Notes: generated by a model from the sequence alone, not told the origin. A stretch of DNA of 64,000 nt from CAJCJE01 sp963818685 (GCA_963818685.1 CAWFTJ010000001.1:62001-126000); one strand, 5' to 3'. Numbered from the stretch's first letter, positions 53,239 through 62,767 are shown. Numbers and translations: made by a program.

Positions 53239-54681
53239 CGGGACCGGAAACGCGACAGGGCTGCGGTGTCCTTCCCGGTCAACGGCGCGAACGCCGAAGA
53301 ACACGTCGTCCTTGGACAGCGGCACGGTGTGCGCGGTGACGTCGCCGACCGCGATGGCGTGCGTCCAATCCGGTTCGGTGCACGCCCGCCACACCACCTC
53401 GTAGCCGGCCAGGTCGGGCTCGGTGCCGCGTTGCCAGGTGAGGTCGGTGCTGTTGGACAGTTGGCCGTCCAGGATCAGCGCGTTGCGCGGCGTGCCCGGC
53501 GCGTTGGCCAACGACCACATCACCGCCGCGTTGACCTTGGCGACGCGCAGGATGTAGTCGAACTCGCAGAACTCGATCAGGTCGCCGTACTGCACGCCGT
53601 TCACGATCCGGGTGTCCTGGTGCTGGTGCGCGAAGTTCTCGTGCGGCTCGGTGAACCGCGCGGCCGGATATCCCTGTTGCAGGAAGGGAATGTGGTCGCC
53701 GCCGCGCAGGTAGCGGTCCCTGCGGTAGATCACCCTGACCGCCATGTCGGTCGCGTCGTTGGTGGCGACGCCGGTGGCGAAGCGCGCCAACTGCCGGCTC
53801 GGCGAGTCCGCCTCGCTGCCCACCGCCTGCCGCACCGCCGCCTGCGCGGGCGTCTCCGAGGTGGGCACGCCTTCGGCGAACAGCCGGATGGTGTGCGGAT
53901 CGCGGGTGCCGTCGTCGCCGGTTGCCGAGCCGACGATGTCGTTGGTGAACATGCCCTGCACGTCCGCGCCCTGGGCCTTGAACTGCTGCGCCATGAACCC
54001 CGCGCCGTAGAGCCCCTGCTCCTCGCCTGCCACCGCGGCGAACACGATGGTCGCCTTGGGGTCTCGTTCTGCCATCACCCTTGCCATTTCCAGCACCGCC
54101 GCGACACCCGACGCGTCGTCGTCGGCACCGGGCGCGTCGCTGGTGAAGTTCATGATGTCGGTGACCCGCGAGTCGTAGTGCCCGGACACCACGTAGATCC
54201 GGTCCGGCGACGCCGAGCCGCGCAGTGTGGCGACCACGTTGGTGATCTGGGTCGGCGTCGGGATCCGGTTGGCCACCGGCTGGATGTAGGACTGCGCGGC
54301 AACGGTCATCCGGCCGCCTGAGGTCGCCGCGACCTGCTGGAACTGGCCGAGCAGCCAGTCACGCGCGGCGCCGATGCCGTGCTTGGGGTCGGTCTGGCTG
54401 GACAGGGTGTGCCGGGTGCCGAAGGTGGTGAGCGTGCTGACGGTGTCGTAGAGCCGCTGTTGGTCCAGTTCAGCGAGAATCTGCCGCAGTTGCCGGTCGG
54501 GCGGTTGTGGGGAGATCGGCCTGCCGGGTCCGGCGGGCCAGTCATCGTGGGAGTTCAGCGCCGGATCGGCGCTGGCCGCCGTCGTCGCTGTCATCGTCGC
54601 GGCGGCAGCCGCCGTTGTGGCGAGAAATGCTCTTCTGCTGGCACGGAATCGGTTCACTGACTCGGATTCGTCGGCAGGCAT
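53230..54681 (-). CDS. Tat-exported M28 family metallopeptidase
   Basis: I chose ATG 54681, giving 483 residues with a Tat signal (RASRRAFLAT at about residue 12, then an Ala-rich core); ATG 54711 is an alternative with ten more residues. Zinc-binding landmarks are SGHYDS, APGADDDASG and AGEEQGLYG (Glu-Glu), a later TND and a histidine in EPHENFAHQH. A C-terminal FN3-like segment (LTWQRGTEPDLAGYEVVW) is typical of bacterial secreted M28 aminopeptidases. The folded enzyme is exported by Tat and probably removes amino acids from peptides outside the cell. Confidence 0.88.
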   Translation of the reverse strand: MPADESESVNRFRASRRAFLATTAAAAATMTATTAASADPALNSHDDWPAGPGRPISPQPPDRQLRQILAELDQQRLYDTVSTLTTFGTRHTLSSQTDPKHGIGAARDWLLGQFQQVAATSGGRMTVAAQSYIQPVANRIPTPTQITNVVATLRGSASPDRIYVVSGHYDSRVTDIMNFTSDAPGADDDASGVAAVLEMARVMAERDPKATIVFAAVAGEEQGLYGAGFMAQQFKAQGADVQGMFTNDIVGSATGDDGTRDPHTIRLFAEGVPTSETPAQAAVRQAVGSEADSPSRQLARFATGVATNDATDMAVRVIYRRDRYLRGGDHIPFLQQGYPAARFTEPHENFAHQHQDTRIVNGVQYGDLIEFCEFDYILRVAKVNAAVMWSLANAPGTPRNALILDGQLSNSTDLTWQRGTEPDLAGYEVVWRACTEPDWTHAIAVGDVTAHTVPLSKDDVFFGVRAVDREGHRSPVAFPVPSP

Positions 54682-54720
54682 GAACCGGGTGTACGCCGAT
54701 CGAACCGGCATGTCCAGGCT

Positions 54721-56313
54721 TCAGCGCGCGGGCAGGCCGAATGCCCGGCGCGCCAAGGTGAAGTAGTGATCGCCGCGCACCACCTGGTAGTTCGGGCCGA
54801 GCGAGCCGGCGATGCGCACCACGTCGGTCGGGGTGAGGTTCCAGGCGAGCGTGCCGATCGACAGGAACAGCGGCCTGTCACCGGTCCAGCCGGCCGACGC
54901 GGTGGCGATCGCCTGGGTGGCCTCGGCGACGCTGGAAGCCAGCCGGCTCACCGACAGCGGCGTGTTGCCGGCGAGGACGGACGTGCTCGTGTAGGTCGTC
55001 CATGCCATGAGCAGGCCGAGCGGCCGCAGGTCGTTGGTGTACCGGGTGGCGGTCGCGGTGTCGAAGGGGATGTCGTTGCCGTTGCGGCGGTTCAGGATGA
55101 CCTGCGCGTCCAGGCCGGTGCGCCTGATGTACCGGGCGGCCTGTCGCGTGTAGGCGGCCAACGTGTCGGCGGGCCAGTCGCTGGGATAGACGTAGCCTGC
55201 GCCGGACGGGCCTGCCATCAGATAGTCGTTGGGCGATGCGGTGCGCTGGTAGTAGGACAGCACGGTCGGCGCCGCGTCGACCGCGAGCGGCTGGGTCGAC
55301 CAGTTCAGCGGGACCTTGCCCCGGTTCGGATCGTCCCAGATCTGACGCATCCGGTGTTGGCCGTACTGGAGGTTGTCGCCCTCGGTCATCGTCAGCGTGA
55401 CATAGATCTTGTTCGCCAGCTTCGGCGCTGGCGGCGCGGACTGGCCGGCCAGGACCGGCGCTGGCACGCCGCCGAGCACGGTCAGGTTGGTGCACCAGTC
55501 CGCGGCGACCACGTACACGCCGTGCTGCGAGGTGAGCTGGGTGCCGTCGTCCTCGCCGTTCACGCTGGCCGGCCACCAGCCAAGATAGGGCGAGGGCGTC
55601 GGCAGGTCGGCGAGCAGGCCGCTCAGCAGCGGTCCCTCCCCCGCGGTCGCCGGGTCGAGGAAGACGACCATCGCCCGGTTGGCGACCGCATAGTCGCGCA
55701 GGTAGCCGGCGACGTTCGGGTCGAGGCCGATCAGCAGCCGGTGCGAGGTCGACGACCAGAGGTTGGTCACCGCCCAGGTGTAGGCGTCGAGGTCGGTGGC
55801 GAACCGGCCGCGCAGGTCGGTCAGCACGGGCAGACCGGTGCTGGCGGCGAATTCGGCCGAGGTCGCCACGCCGTCGTGCAGGCCCGCCAGCGTGGTGGCC
55901 ACGTTGACGGTCGCGGGCACGGCCGGGTCGTGGATGATCGCGCCGCGCACCCGGTCGCGGTAGCTCGCCAGCAGGTCCAGCGGGTCGCCGACCTGCCGGT
56001 AGGGCACGCCGAGTTCGGTCAGCCAGGTGGTCGGGCTCTCGTTCTGCGGCTGGAGCAGGTAGATGCTCGGCCGGTCGCGATTGACAACGCCCTGCAAGGT
56101 GGTGAGCAGCAACTGCTCGTCGGCCGAGCGGCCGGTGAGGTCGGCGACGTCGAGGAAGCGCGGGCGGGCGAAGCTGGGTAACGCCTGCCCGGACGGCCAG
56201 CGGATGCCGGAAGTAGGGTCGGTGGCGGCGTTCGCGTTCGTCGGGACGGCGATGGTGGCCGCTCCGGCGGCGGCAACCGCGAAGAACTGGCGACGCGACG
56301 GCATACCGGGCAT
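54721..56313 (-). CDS. Tat-exported GxGYxYP-family protein (putative glycoside hydrolase)
   Basis: This 530-residue protein has a Tat signal (PSRRQFFAVAAAGAATIA). The diagnostic GPSGAGYVYPSDW (GxGYxYP) is in the middle of the C-terminal half, with VTLTMTEGDNLQYG and IGTLAWNLTP around it. The family is a predicted glycoside hydrolase of unknown specificity with an N-terminal Rossmann-like domain (LPVLTDLRGRFATDLDAY). It is the neighbour of the M28 peptidase on the same strand, but a 39-base gap and no overlap make coupling uncertain. Both would act outside the cell. Confidence 0.87.
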   Translation of the reverse strand: MPGMPSRRQFFAVAAAGAATIAVPTNANAATDPTSGIRWPSGQALPSFARPRFLDVADLTGRSADEQLLLTTLQGVVNRDRPSIYLLQPQNESPTTWLTELGVPYRQVGDPLDLLASYRDRVRGAIIHDPAVPATVNVATTLAGLHDGVATSAEFAASTGLPVLTDLRGRFATDLDAYTWAVTNLWSSTSHRLLIGLDPNVAGYLRDYAVANRAMVVFLDPATAGEGPLLSGLLADLPTPSPYLGWWPASVNGEDDGTQLTSQHGVYVVAADWCTNLTVLGGVPAPVLAGQSAPPAPKLANKIYVTLTMTEGDNLQYGQHRMRQIWDDPNRGKVPLNWSTQPLAVDAAPTVLSYYQRTASPNDYLMAGPSGAGYVYPSDWPADTLAAYTRQAARYIRRTGLDAQVILNRRNGNDIPFDTATATRYTNDLRPLGLLMAWTTYTSTSVLAGNTPLSVSRLASSVAEATQAIATASAGWTGDRPLFLSIGTLAWNLTPTDVVRIAGSLGPNYQVVRGDHYFTLARRAFGLPAR

Positions 56314-56449
56314 GACTTCTCACTCCCAGGGGTGCATGTCAACAGGACACCTACCGGCTGGCCAGCGCGTTAGAAATTGACAATATCATCGCCGCCGCGA
56401 GACAAACGAGACAGAAATCGTTCCCCCGACCGTCTACAGAGGAGTAAAC

Positions 56450-56851
56450 ATGCCGGCCGACGACGTGTTCGCCGCCAAGATCGAGCGTCGCATCGAGTGG
56501 TACGACACGGACGCGGCCGGCCATCAGCACTACTCGGTGATCTTTCGCCTTGTCGACGCGGCCGAGGCAGAACTGCTGCGCGCCCATGGTCTGGATTGGC
56601 TGTTCGGCAGCACGCCGAGGGTGCGCCACGAGGTCGACTACCGCAGCCGGCTGTGGTTCGGCGACCTGACCACGACCACCATCGAACTGGCCGACCTCGG
56701 CCGCACCTCGATGCGGCTGCGGTTCGAGGTGTGCGGCCCCAACGGGCAGGTGGCCGCAGCGGGCACCGTGGTGACCGTGTACTCGCCGCCGGATGCGACC
56801 TCGGCCGTGCCGTGGCCGGACTCGGTCCGGCAAGTTTTTGCGCATCGTTGA
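56450..56851 (+). CDS. 4HBT-type acyl-CoA thioesterase
   Basis: ATG 56450 follows GAGGAGTAAAC. The 133-residue hot-dog-fold protein has EWYDTDAAGHQHYSVIFRL, with the catalytic Asp of the 4-hydroxybenzoyl-CoA thioesterase group in YDTDAAGH, and RHEVDYRSRLWFGD. It probably hydrolyses an aromatic or cyclic acyl-CoA in the pathway of the genes that follow, rescuing CoA or releasing the product. It lies 12 bases before the acyl-CoA dehydrogenase gene on the same strand. Confidence 0.88.
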   Translation: MPADDVFAAKIERRIEWYDTDAAGHQHYSVIFRLVDAAEAELLRAHGLDWLFGSTPRVRHEVDYRSRLWFGDLTTTTIELADLGRTSMRLRFEVCGPNGQVAAAGTVVTVYSPPDATSAVPWPDSVRQVFAHR

Positions 56852-56863
56852 CGGTCGTCACCA

Positions 56864-58039
56864 ATGCGATACGCTGACCGGGTGGCCGAATTCCGGTTGA
56901 GCGACGAGCAACGCGCGTTCCAGCAGCGGGTCGGCGACCTCGCGCGCACGAAACTGCGTGCGGCGGCGGCCTCCGGCGAGCCCGGCAGGGTGAACCGGCC
57001 GCTGCTGCGCGCCATGGGCGAACTCGGCCTGTTGCGCGGCCTGTTCGGCGGCGAACCCGACGAGCCGCCGCGCGACGCGGCCGCGCTGCGACTGTGCCTG
57101 TTGCGCGAGTCGATCGCGCAGGTCAGCGGCGAGGCCGAGACCGCGCTGGCGCTCCAGGGCCTTGGCAGCTACCCGATCCTGCAATCCGGCTCGCCCGAAC
57201 TCGTCGAACAGTGGATCCCGAAGGTGATCTCCGGCGAGGCGGTCGCCGCGTTCGCGCTGTCCGAGCCGAACGCCGGCTCGGACGCGGCCGCGCTGGAACT
57301 GCGCGCCGAGCCGGACGGCGACGGCTGGCGGCTGACCGGCGAGAAGATCTGGATCTCCAACGCGCCCGACGCCGACATCTACACGGTGTTCGCGCGGACC
57401 ACCCCGAACGCGCGTGCTCGCGGCGTCACCGCGTTCGTCGTGCCCGGCGACAGCCCCGGCCTGTCCGGCGAGCCGCTGGACATGCTCTCCCCGCACCCGA
57501 TCGGCCGGCTGGTCTTCGACGGCGTCCCGGTCGGGCCGCGACGACGTGCTCGGCGAGGTCGACGCCGGATTCGCGGTGGCCATGCGCACCCTCGACCTGT
57601 TCCGGCCCAGCGTCGGCGCGTTCGCGGTCGGCATGGCGCAGGCCGCGCTGGACGCCACGGTCGAGCACGTCCGGCGACGCACGGTCGCACGGCGCACCGC
57701 TGGCCGACCAGCAGGCGGTCGCGCACCGGATCGCCGACATGGCGACCGAGCTGGAAGCCGCGCGACTGCTCGTCTACGCGCGGCCGCCGCCTACGACGAG
57801 GGCGCCGAACCGGAACAGCAGGCGCGGCGCTCGGCCATGGCCAAGCTGTACGCGACCGAGGCGGCGCAGCAGATCATCGACGGTGCGGTGCAACTGCACG
57901 GCGCGCCGCGCTGCGCAGCGGCCACCTGCTCGAGCACCTCTACCGCGACGTGCGCTCGCTGCGGATCTACGAGGGCGCGTCGGAGATCCAGCGTTCCATC
58001 ATCGCCCGCGACCTGATCGGCAGGGACCACACTCGATGA
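56864..58039 (+). pseudogene. Acyl-CoA dehydrogenase, interrupted by about four single-base indels
   Basis: The first ~220 residues (ATG 56864, or GTG 56882 at VAEFRLSDEQ) are a normal acyl-CoA dehydrogenase: SEPNAGSDAAALELR, GEKIWISNA. Near 57535 the frame changes to continue as DDVLGEVDAGFAVAM. It changes again near 57690 (HGAPLADQQAVAHR), near 57780 (AYDEGAEPEQQARR) and near 57910 (HLLEHLYRDVRSLRIYEGAS). The family order and the C-terminal catalytic region RIYEGASEIQ are kept across the frames. Each change is one or two bases, as expected from sequence errors or very recent decay. The stop overlaps the enoyl-CoA hydratase start in an ATGA. Confidence 0.72.
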
Positions 58040-58872
58040 CCGACTACCGCTTCCGCGCCTCCGCCGCGCTGACGCGGAACTGGCAGCATTTCCGCTTCGC
58101 CAAGGCCGACGGCGTCGCCACGGTGACGCTCGACCGGCCGGAGAAGCTGAACCCGCTGACCTTCGAGAGCTACGCGGACCTGCGCGACCTGCTCGCCGAA
58201 CTGCCGCACCACCAGGACGTGCGGGTGCTGGTCATTCGCGGTGAGGGCAAGGCGTTCTGCGGCGGCGGCGACGTCAACGAGATCATCGGCGAGCTGATCA
58301 AGATGGAGCCGCGCGACCTGATGCGGTTCACCAAGATGACCGGCGACGTCATCCGCGCCATGCGCGAGTGCCCGATCCCGATCATCACCGCCATCCAGGG
58401 CATCGCGGCCGGTGCCGGCGCGGTGATCGCGCTGGCCTCGGACTTCCGGGTGGTCAGCACGTCGGGGCGGTTCGCGTTCCTGTTCACCAAGGTCGGGCTG
58501 TCCGGCGGCGACATGGGCGCGGCCTACCTGCTGCCCGCGGGTGGTCGGGGCTGGGCCGCGCGACCGAGCTGCTGATGCTCGGCGACACCATCGACTCGGC
58601 CACCGCCGACCGGTACGGCCTGGCCTCCCGCCTTGTCGCCGACGACGAGCTCGACGCGGCCGTCGCCGAACTGGCGCGCACGCCTCGCCGACGGACCGAC
58701 CCTCGCTCTCGCCCAGACCAAGTCGCTGATCACCCGGGAACTCGACATGCCGATCGGCCCGGCGATGGAACTGGACGCGATGACCCAGGCACTGCTGATG
58801 ACCACCGAGGACCACGCCGAGTTCCACGCCGCGTTCAACGAACGCCGCCCGCCCCGTTGGGAAGGACGCTGA
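58036..58872 (+). pseudogene. Enoyl-CoA hydratase/isomerase, interrupted by two single-base indels
   Basis: ATG 58036 begins a crotonase-fold protein with TLDRPEKLNPLTFESYADL, the oxyanion-hole GKAFCGGGDVNE and the second oxyanion IQGIAAGAGAVIAL. After GGDMGAAYLLP (near 58540) the frame shifts to RATELLMLGDTIDSATAD, and near 58680 it shifts back to LADGPTLALAQTK. It ends RRPPRWEGR at 58872. Crotonases of this pathway hydrate an enoyl-CoA ring intermediate. Both shifts are single-base, so the gene may be intact in the organism. Confidence 0.72.
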
Positions 58873-58876
58873 CACC

Positions 58877-60034
58877 ATGCGCGCCGACGACTACCTCGAC
58901 CTCGACGCCGAACTGACCGAGGAGGACCGCGCGGTGCGCGACACGGTGCGCGACTTCGCCGGTGCCGAACTCGCCCCGCAGGTGGCCGACTGGTACGAGC
59001 GCGGCACGCTGCCCGCCGACATCGGGCGGCAGTTCGCCAAGATCGGCCTGCTCGGCATGCACCTGACCGGATACGGCTGCGCAGGCACCAGCGCGACCGC
59101 CTACGGCGTTGCATGCAGGGAACTGGAGGCGATCGACTCCGGCCTGCGCAGTTTCGTGTCCGTGCAGGGCTCGCTTGCGATGTTCGCGATCCACCGCTGG
59201 GGTTCGGAGGAGCAGCGTCAGGAATGGTTGCCGCGCATGGCGACCGGCGAGGTCATCGGCTGCTTCGGCCTGACAGAACCGGATGCCGGCAGCGACCCCG
59301 GCTCGATGCGCACGTACGCCCGCCGCGACGGCGACGACTGGGTACTCAACGGCGCCAAGATGTGGATCACCAACGGCACGCTGGCGAAGGTCGCGATCGT
59401 GTGGGCACGCACCGACGACGGCATCCGCGGTTTCGTCGTTCCCACCGACACGCCCGGATTTGTGGCCCATGAGATCCACCGCAAGCTCTCCCTCCGCGCG
59501 TCCATCACCGCAGAACTGACTTTCGAAGACGTACGACTGCCAGCGGAAGCGATGCTCCCCGAGGTCCGCGGCCTCAAAGGCCCGCTCTCCTGCCTGAACG
59601 AGGCCAGGTTCGGCATCGTCTGGGGTGCGGTCGGCGCCGCGCGCGCCTGTTACACCGAGGCGTTGCGATACGCGTTGGAGCGCACCCAGTTCAACAAGCC
59701 GCTGGCCGCGTTCCAGCTCACCCAGCGCAAACTCGCCGACATGGTGCTCGCGGTCAACAACGCGGGCCTGGTCGCGGCGCGCCTCGGCCGGCTGAAGGAC
59801 GCCGGCACGATCGAGCCCGCGCAGATCAGCTACGGCAAGCTGCACAACGTACGCGCCGCACTGGAAGTGGCCCGCAGTGCGCGTGGCCTGCTCGGTGCGG
59901 CCGGCATCACGCTGGATCACGCGGTCATGCGGCACATGGTCAACCTGGAAACCGTGTCGACCTACGAAGGCACCGAGGAGATGCACGCGCTGAGCATCGG
60001 GGCGGCCGTCACCGGTATTCCGGCATTCCGATGA
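58877..60034 (+). CDS. Acyl-CoA dehydrogenase (glutaryl-CoA dehydrogenase-like)
   Basis: ATG 58877 follows GGAAGGACGCTGACACC. The 385-residue protein has FGLTEPDAGSDPGSM, KMWITNGTLAKVAIVWAR, and an EARFGIVWGAVGAARACY segment like that of glutaryl-CoA dehydrogenases. The C-terminal TVSTYEGTEEMHALSIG carries the catalytic Glu. It is therefore closer to dehydrogenases acting on glutaryl or cyclic dicarboxyl CoA esters than to fatty acyl ones. Oxidation of a cyclohexene-type intermediate of aminobenzoate or salicylate breakdown fits the context. It is intact and overlaps the downstream SDR gene by four bases. Confidence 0.9.
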   Translation: MRADDYLDLDAELTEEDRAVRDTVRDFAGAELAPQVADWYERGTLPADIGRQFAKIGLLGMHLTGYGCAGTSATAYGVACRELEAIDSGLRSFVSVQGSLAMFAIHRWGSEEQRQEWLPRMATGEVIGCFGLTEPDAGSDPGSMRTYARRDGDDWVLNGAKMWITNGTLAKVAIVWARTDDGIRGFVVPTDTPGFVAHEIHRKLSLRASITAELTFEDVRLPAEAMLPEVRGLKGPLSCLNEARFGIVWGAVGAARACYTEALRYALERTQFNKPLAAFQLTQRKLADMVLAVNNAGLVAARLGRLKDAGTIEPAQISYGKLHNVRAALEVARSARGLLGAAGITLDHAVMRHMVNLETVSTYEGTEEMHALSIGAAVTGIPAFR

Positions 60035-60804
60035 CCGGCCCCGCCATTCCGATGACCGGCCGCGTCGCCCTGGTCACCGGCGCCAGCAGAGGCATCGGCC
60101 GCGAGATCGCCCAGCGCCTGAGCGCGGCCGGCCTGCGCGTCGCGCTGGTCGCCCGAGACCGCACCCACCTCGACGAAACCGCAGCCGGCTGCGACGGCCC
60201 GACCATGGTCGTCCCAGCCGACCTCACCTCCACCTCAGCGGTCGATGCGGCGTTCGCCGAGGTCGAGGATGCCTGGGGCCCGGTAGAAGTGCTCGTCGCC
60301 AACGCGGGCGCCGCCCAGTCCGCCCGCCTTGAGCGCACCAGCGACGAGGACTGGCAGCGGATCATCGACATCAATCTGACCGCCCCGTTCCGCTGCGTGC
60401 GCAGGGCGGTTCCCGCGATGCGTGCGGCCAACTGGGGCCGAATCGTGGTGGTCGCCTCGATCGCGGCGCACGTCGGCGAGCCGTACATCGCCGCGTACAC
60501 GGCGAGCAAGCACGGCGTGCTCGGCCTTGTCCGCTCGGCAGCGGCCGAACTCGCCGGGGACGGCGTCACGGTCAACGCGGTCAGCCCCGGCTACGTGGAC
60601 ACGCCCATGACCGACGCCACGGTCGCGAACATCGTCGCCACCACCGGCCGCACCGAGGAGGCGGCGCGCGAAGCACTGGCGCGCAGGCAACCGATCGGCA
60701 GGCTCATCACCCCCGCCGAGGTCGCCGACGCGATCTGGTTCTGTGTGCGCAGCGAAGCGGTGACCGGGCAGAGCATCAAGGTGGACGGAGGCGCGGTGCA
60801 ATGA
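60031..60804 (+). CDS. SDR-family oxidoreductase
   Basis: This 257-residue protein has TGASRGIGRE (NAD(P) loop), NAGAAQSARLE, and an active site with YIAAYTASKHG (Tyr and Lys) plus an upstream Ser. SDRs of this length commonly act as 3-hydroxyacyl-CoA dehydrogenases in CoA-ester ring breakdown. The start ATG 60031 overlaps the preceding dehydrogenase; ATG 60052 is a later alternative. The stop overlaps the ridA gene by four bases. Confidence 0.9.
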   Translation: MTGPAIPMTGRVALVTGASRGIGREIAQRLSAAGLRVALVARDRTHLDETAAGCDGPTMVVPADLTSTSAVDAAFAEVEDAWGPVEVLVANAGAAQSARLERTSDEDWQRIIDINLTAPFRCVRRAVPAMRAANWGRIVVVASIAAHVGEPYIAAYTASKHGVLGLVRSAAAELAGDGVTVNAVSPGYVDTPMTDATVANIVATTGRTEEAAREALARRQPIGRLITPAEVADAIWFCVRSEAVTGQSIKVDGGAVQ

Positions 60805-61196
60805 CGATCGAGCGAATCAACCCGGCCGGCCTCGCCGAGCCGAAAGGCTTCAGCCACGCGGTCGTCGGCCGAGGCACCACGGTCTTCCTCGCCGGCCAGA
60901 CCGCGTTGAACGCCGATGGCCGGATCGTCGGCGCGACCGTGGTCGAGCAGTTCGAGCGGGCGCTCGGCAACCTGCTGACCGCGCTACGCGAAGCAGGCGG
61001 CGAACCGGCCCAACTGGCCAGTCTGACCGTGTACGTCACCGACATGGACGACTATCGCGCGTACGCAAGGGAAATCGGCGGCGTCTGGCGACGCCTGATC
61101 GGCCGCGACTACCCGGCCATGGCCGCCATCGGCGTGTCCCGTCTGTGGGACAAGGAAGCCCTCGTCGAAGTGCAGGGCTTCGCGGTCATCGAATAA
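60801..61196 (+). CDS. ridA: RidA/YjgF-family protein
   Basis: This 131-residue protein has GRGTTVFLAGQTALNADG and ALREAGGEPAQLASLTVYVTD, and ends ALVEVQGFAVIE, typical of RidA enamine/imine deaminases. RidA hydrolyses reactive imine or enamine intermediates. In an aminobenzoyl-CoA pathway a ring amine could be released through such a step, which explains its place after the SDR gene. It overlaps the SDR gene by four bases. The 3' end recurs as a remnant downstream (61964-62059). Confidence 0.9.
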   Translation: MTIERINPAGLAEPKGFSHAVVGRGTTVFLAGQTALNADGRIVGATVVEQFERALGNLLTALREAGGEPAQLASLTVYVTDMDDYRAYAREIGGVWRRLIGRDYPAMAAIGVSRLWDKEALVEVQGFAVIE

Positions 61197-61923
61197 CTTA
61201 CATTCCTTGTCAGGCAATAGATTTCGGGCTCTGAAATCCTTTCTCGATCGGGTGATCATTTCTCAAGTTGCCGAGAACTGATCGACTTTCGTCAGTCCAG
61301 GGTGCTGGAATTGGCGCCGACCGAGAAAGGAGGGCACTATGAGAGTCATGGCCGATGAGAGCGGTGCCCACCCCGGGCAGCACGGACGTCCGCTGACCGT
61401 GCGCGACCTGGAGGACATGCCGGACGACGGCAACCGCTACGAACTCATCGACGGAGAACTGTACGTGAGCCCCGCCCCGGCACCCCGCCATCAGCAGATC
61501 GTTTCCGAGTTGCAAGCCGAACTGCGAGCGGTTCGCCCGCCACACCTGGCTGTGCTGGTAGCGCCACTCGCGGTCCAATTGAGCTTCAACACCGAAGTAC
61601 AACCAGACGTGCTGGTCGCGCCGTTCGAAGCCTTCACAGAGAAGAACCTCCCCGGCCCACCGCTACTCGCGGTCGAGGTGCTGTCACCGAGCAGCACCAT
61701 GATCGACTACAACAAGAAGAAGCGGCTTTACGAACGATTCGGCGTACCGAGCTACTGGGTGATCGATCCGCTCGAACCGAACCTTTCAGCGTTCGAACTC
61801 GATGAGAACGGCCAGTACCAGACCGTCGCGGACATCGCTGGGGACAAGCCGTTCGAGCCCACCGCGCCGTTCCCCGTGCGCATCGTGCTCACCAAGCTAC
61901 TCGGCGGCTTCGCGAAACCGTGA
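61095..61923. repeat. Tandem duplication, copy 1 (ridA 3' end plus Uma2 gene)
   Basis: The ridA 3' end, a ~140-base intergenic leader and a Uma2 gene are repeated farther on as 61964-62767 in the same order and orientation. The leader and the gene ends are nearly identical; a central block of ~85 bases differs. Confidence 0.8.
61339..61923 (+). CDS. Uma2-family (PD-(D/E)xK nuclease-like) protein, copy 1
   Basis: ATG 61339 follows AAAGGAGGGCACT. The 194-residue protein has NRYELIDGELYVSPAP, EVQPDVLVAP (Asp) and LLAVEVLSPSS (Glu) of the PD-(D/E)xK core. YNKKKRLYERFGVPSYWVIDP is also typical of Uma2/DUF820 proteins. These are often many-copy, of unknown role, sometimes toxin- or transposon-linked. 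Residues ~50-80 (RHQQIVSELQAELRAVRPPHL) differ sharply from copy 2, which otherwise is nearly identical, suggesting gene conversion or selection on that block. It interrupts the aromatic catabolic cluster. Confidence 0.88.
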   Translation: MRVMADESGAHPGQHGRPLTVRDLEDMPDDGNRYELIDGELYVSPAPAPRHQQIVSELQAELRAVRPPHLAVLVAPLAVQLSFNTEVQPDVLVAPFEAFTEKNLPGPPLLAVEVLSPSSTMIDYNKKKRLYERFGVPSYWVIDPLEPNLSAFELDENGQYQTVADIAGDKPFEPTAPFPVRIVLTKLLGGFAKP

Positions 61924-61963
61924 ACATCGCTCAGGCCGGGCGCCGTGTCGACGAGGACGGCGC

Positions 61964-62059
61964 CTGGTCGGCCGCGACTACCCAGCCTTGCCCGGCATCG
62001 CGCAAGTGCACGATAAGAAAGCCATCGCCGAAGTGCAGGACTTCGCGGTCGTCGACTAG
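61964..62059 (+). pseudogene. 3' remnant of a ridA gene
   Basis: About 32 codons read RRLVGRDYPALPGIAQV, then DKKAIAEVQDFAVVD, matching the end of the ridA gene at 60801-61196. There is no start, so it is a by-product of the tandem duplication. Differences from the parent show that the copies have diverged. Confidence 0.75.
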
Positions 62060-62182
62060 CACAAATTTCGGGCGGTGAAATCCACTTCTCGATCGGGTGA
62101 TCATTCTCGGGTTGCCGAGAACTGATCGACTTTCGTCAGTCCAGGGTGCTGGAATTGGCGCCGACCGAGAAAGGAGGGCACT

Positions 62183-62767
62183 ATGAGAGTCATGGCCGAT
62201 GAGAGCGGTGCCCACCCCGGGCAGCACGGACGTCCGCTGACCGTGCGCGACCTGGAGGGCATGCCGGACGACGGCAACCGCTACGAACTCATCGACGGAG
62301 AACTGTACGTGAGCCCCGCCCCGGCAACCCGCCATCAGAAGATCGCTTATCGGTTGCACCACGTGTTGGATGCGGTCGCGCCGCCACACATGGAAGTGCT
62401 GGGGGCTCCATTCGCCGTCCAGTTGAGCTTCAACACCGAAGTACAACCAGACGTGCTGGTCGCGCCGTTCGAAGCCTTCACAGAGAAGAACCTCCCCGGC
62501 CCACCGCTACTCGCGGTCGAGGTGCTGTCACCGAGCAGCACCATGGTCGACTACAACAAGAAGAAGCGGCTTTACGAACGATTCGGCGTGCCGAGCTACT
62601 GGGTGATCGATCCGCTCGAACCGAACCTCTCAGCATTCGAACTCGATGAGAACGGCCAGTACCAGACCGTCGCCAAGATAGCCGGGGCGGAGCCATTCGA
62701 GGCCACGCAGCCGTTCCCCGTGCGCATCGTGCTCACCGAACTGCTGGGCCGCTTCGCGAACCCCTGA
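62183..62767 (+). CDS. Uma2-family (PD-(D/E)xK nuclease-like) protein, copy 2
   Basis: Same length (194 residues) and start context as copy 1. Differences cluster at residues ~50-80 (RHQKIAYRLHHVLDAVAPPHM) and in a few C-terminal positions; the QPDVLV and EVLSPSS active-site region is identical. Both copies look functional. With copy 1 it forms a recent tandem pair, a frequent state for this family. Confidence 0.88.
   Translation: MRVMADESGAHPGQHGRPLTVRDLEGMPDDGNRYELIDGELYVSPAPATRHQKIAYRLHHVLDAVAPPHMEVLGAPFAVQLSFNTEVQPDVLVAPFEAFTEKNLPGPPLLAVEVLSPSSTMVDYNKKKRLYERFGVPSYWVIDPLEPNLSAFELDENGQYQTVAKIAGAEPFEATQPFPVRIVLTELLGRFANP

Larger units (their letters stand above)
61964..62767. repeat. Tandem duplication, copy 2 (ridA 3' remnant plus Uma2 gene)
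   Basis: Second copy of the unit at 61095-61923. The leader with its AGGAGGGCACTATG start context is conserved. About 25 bases have been lost between the ridA remnant and the gene relative to copy 1. Confidence 0.8.
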
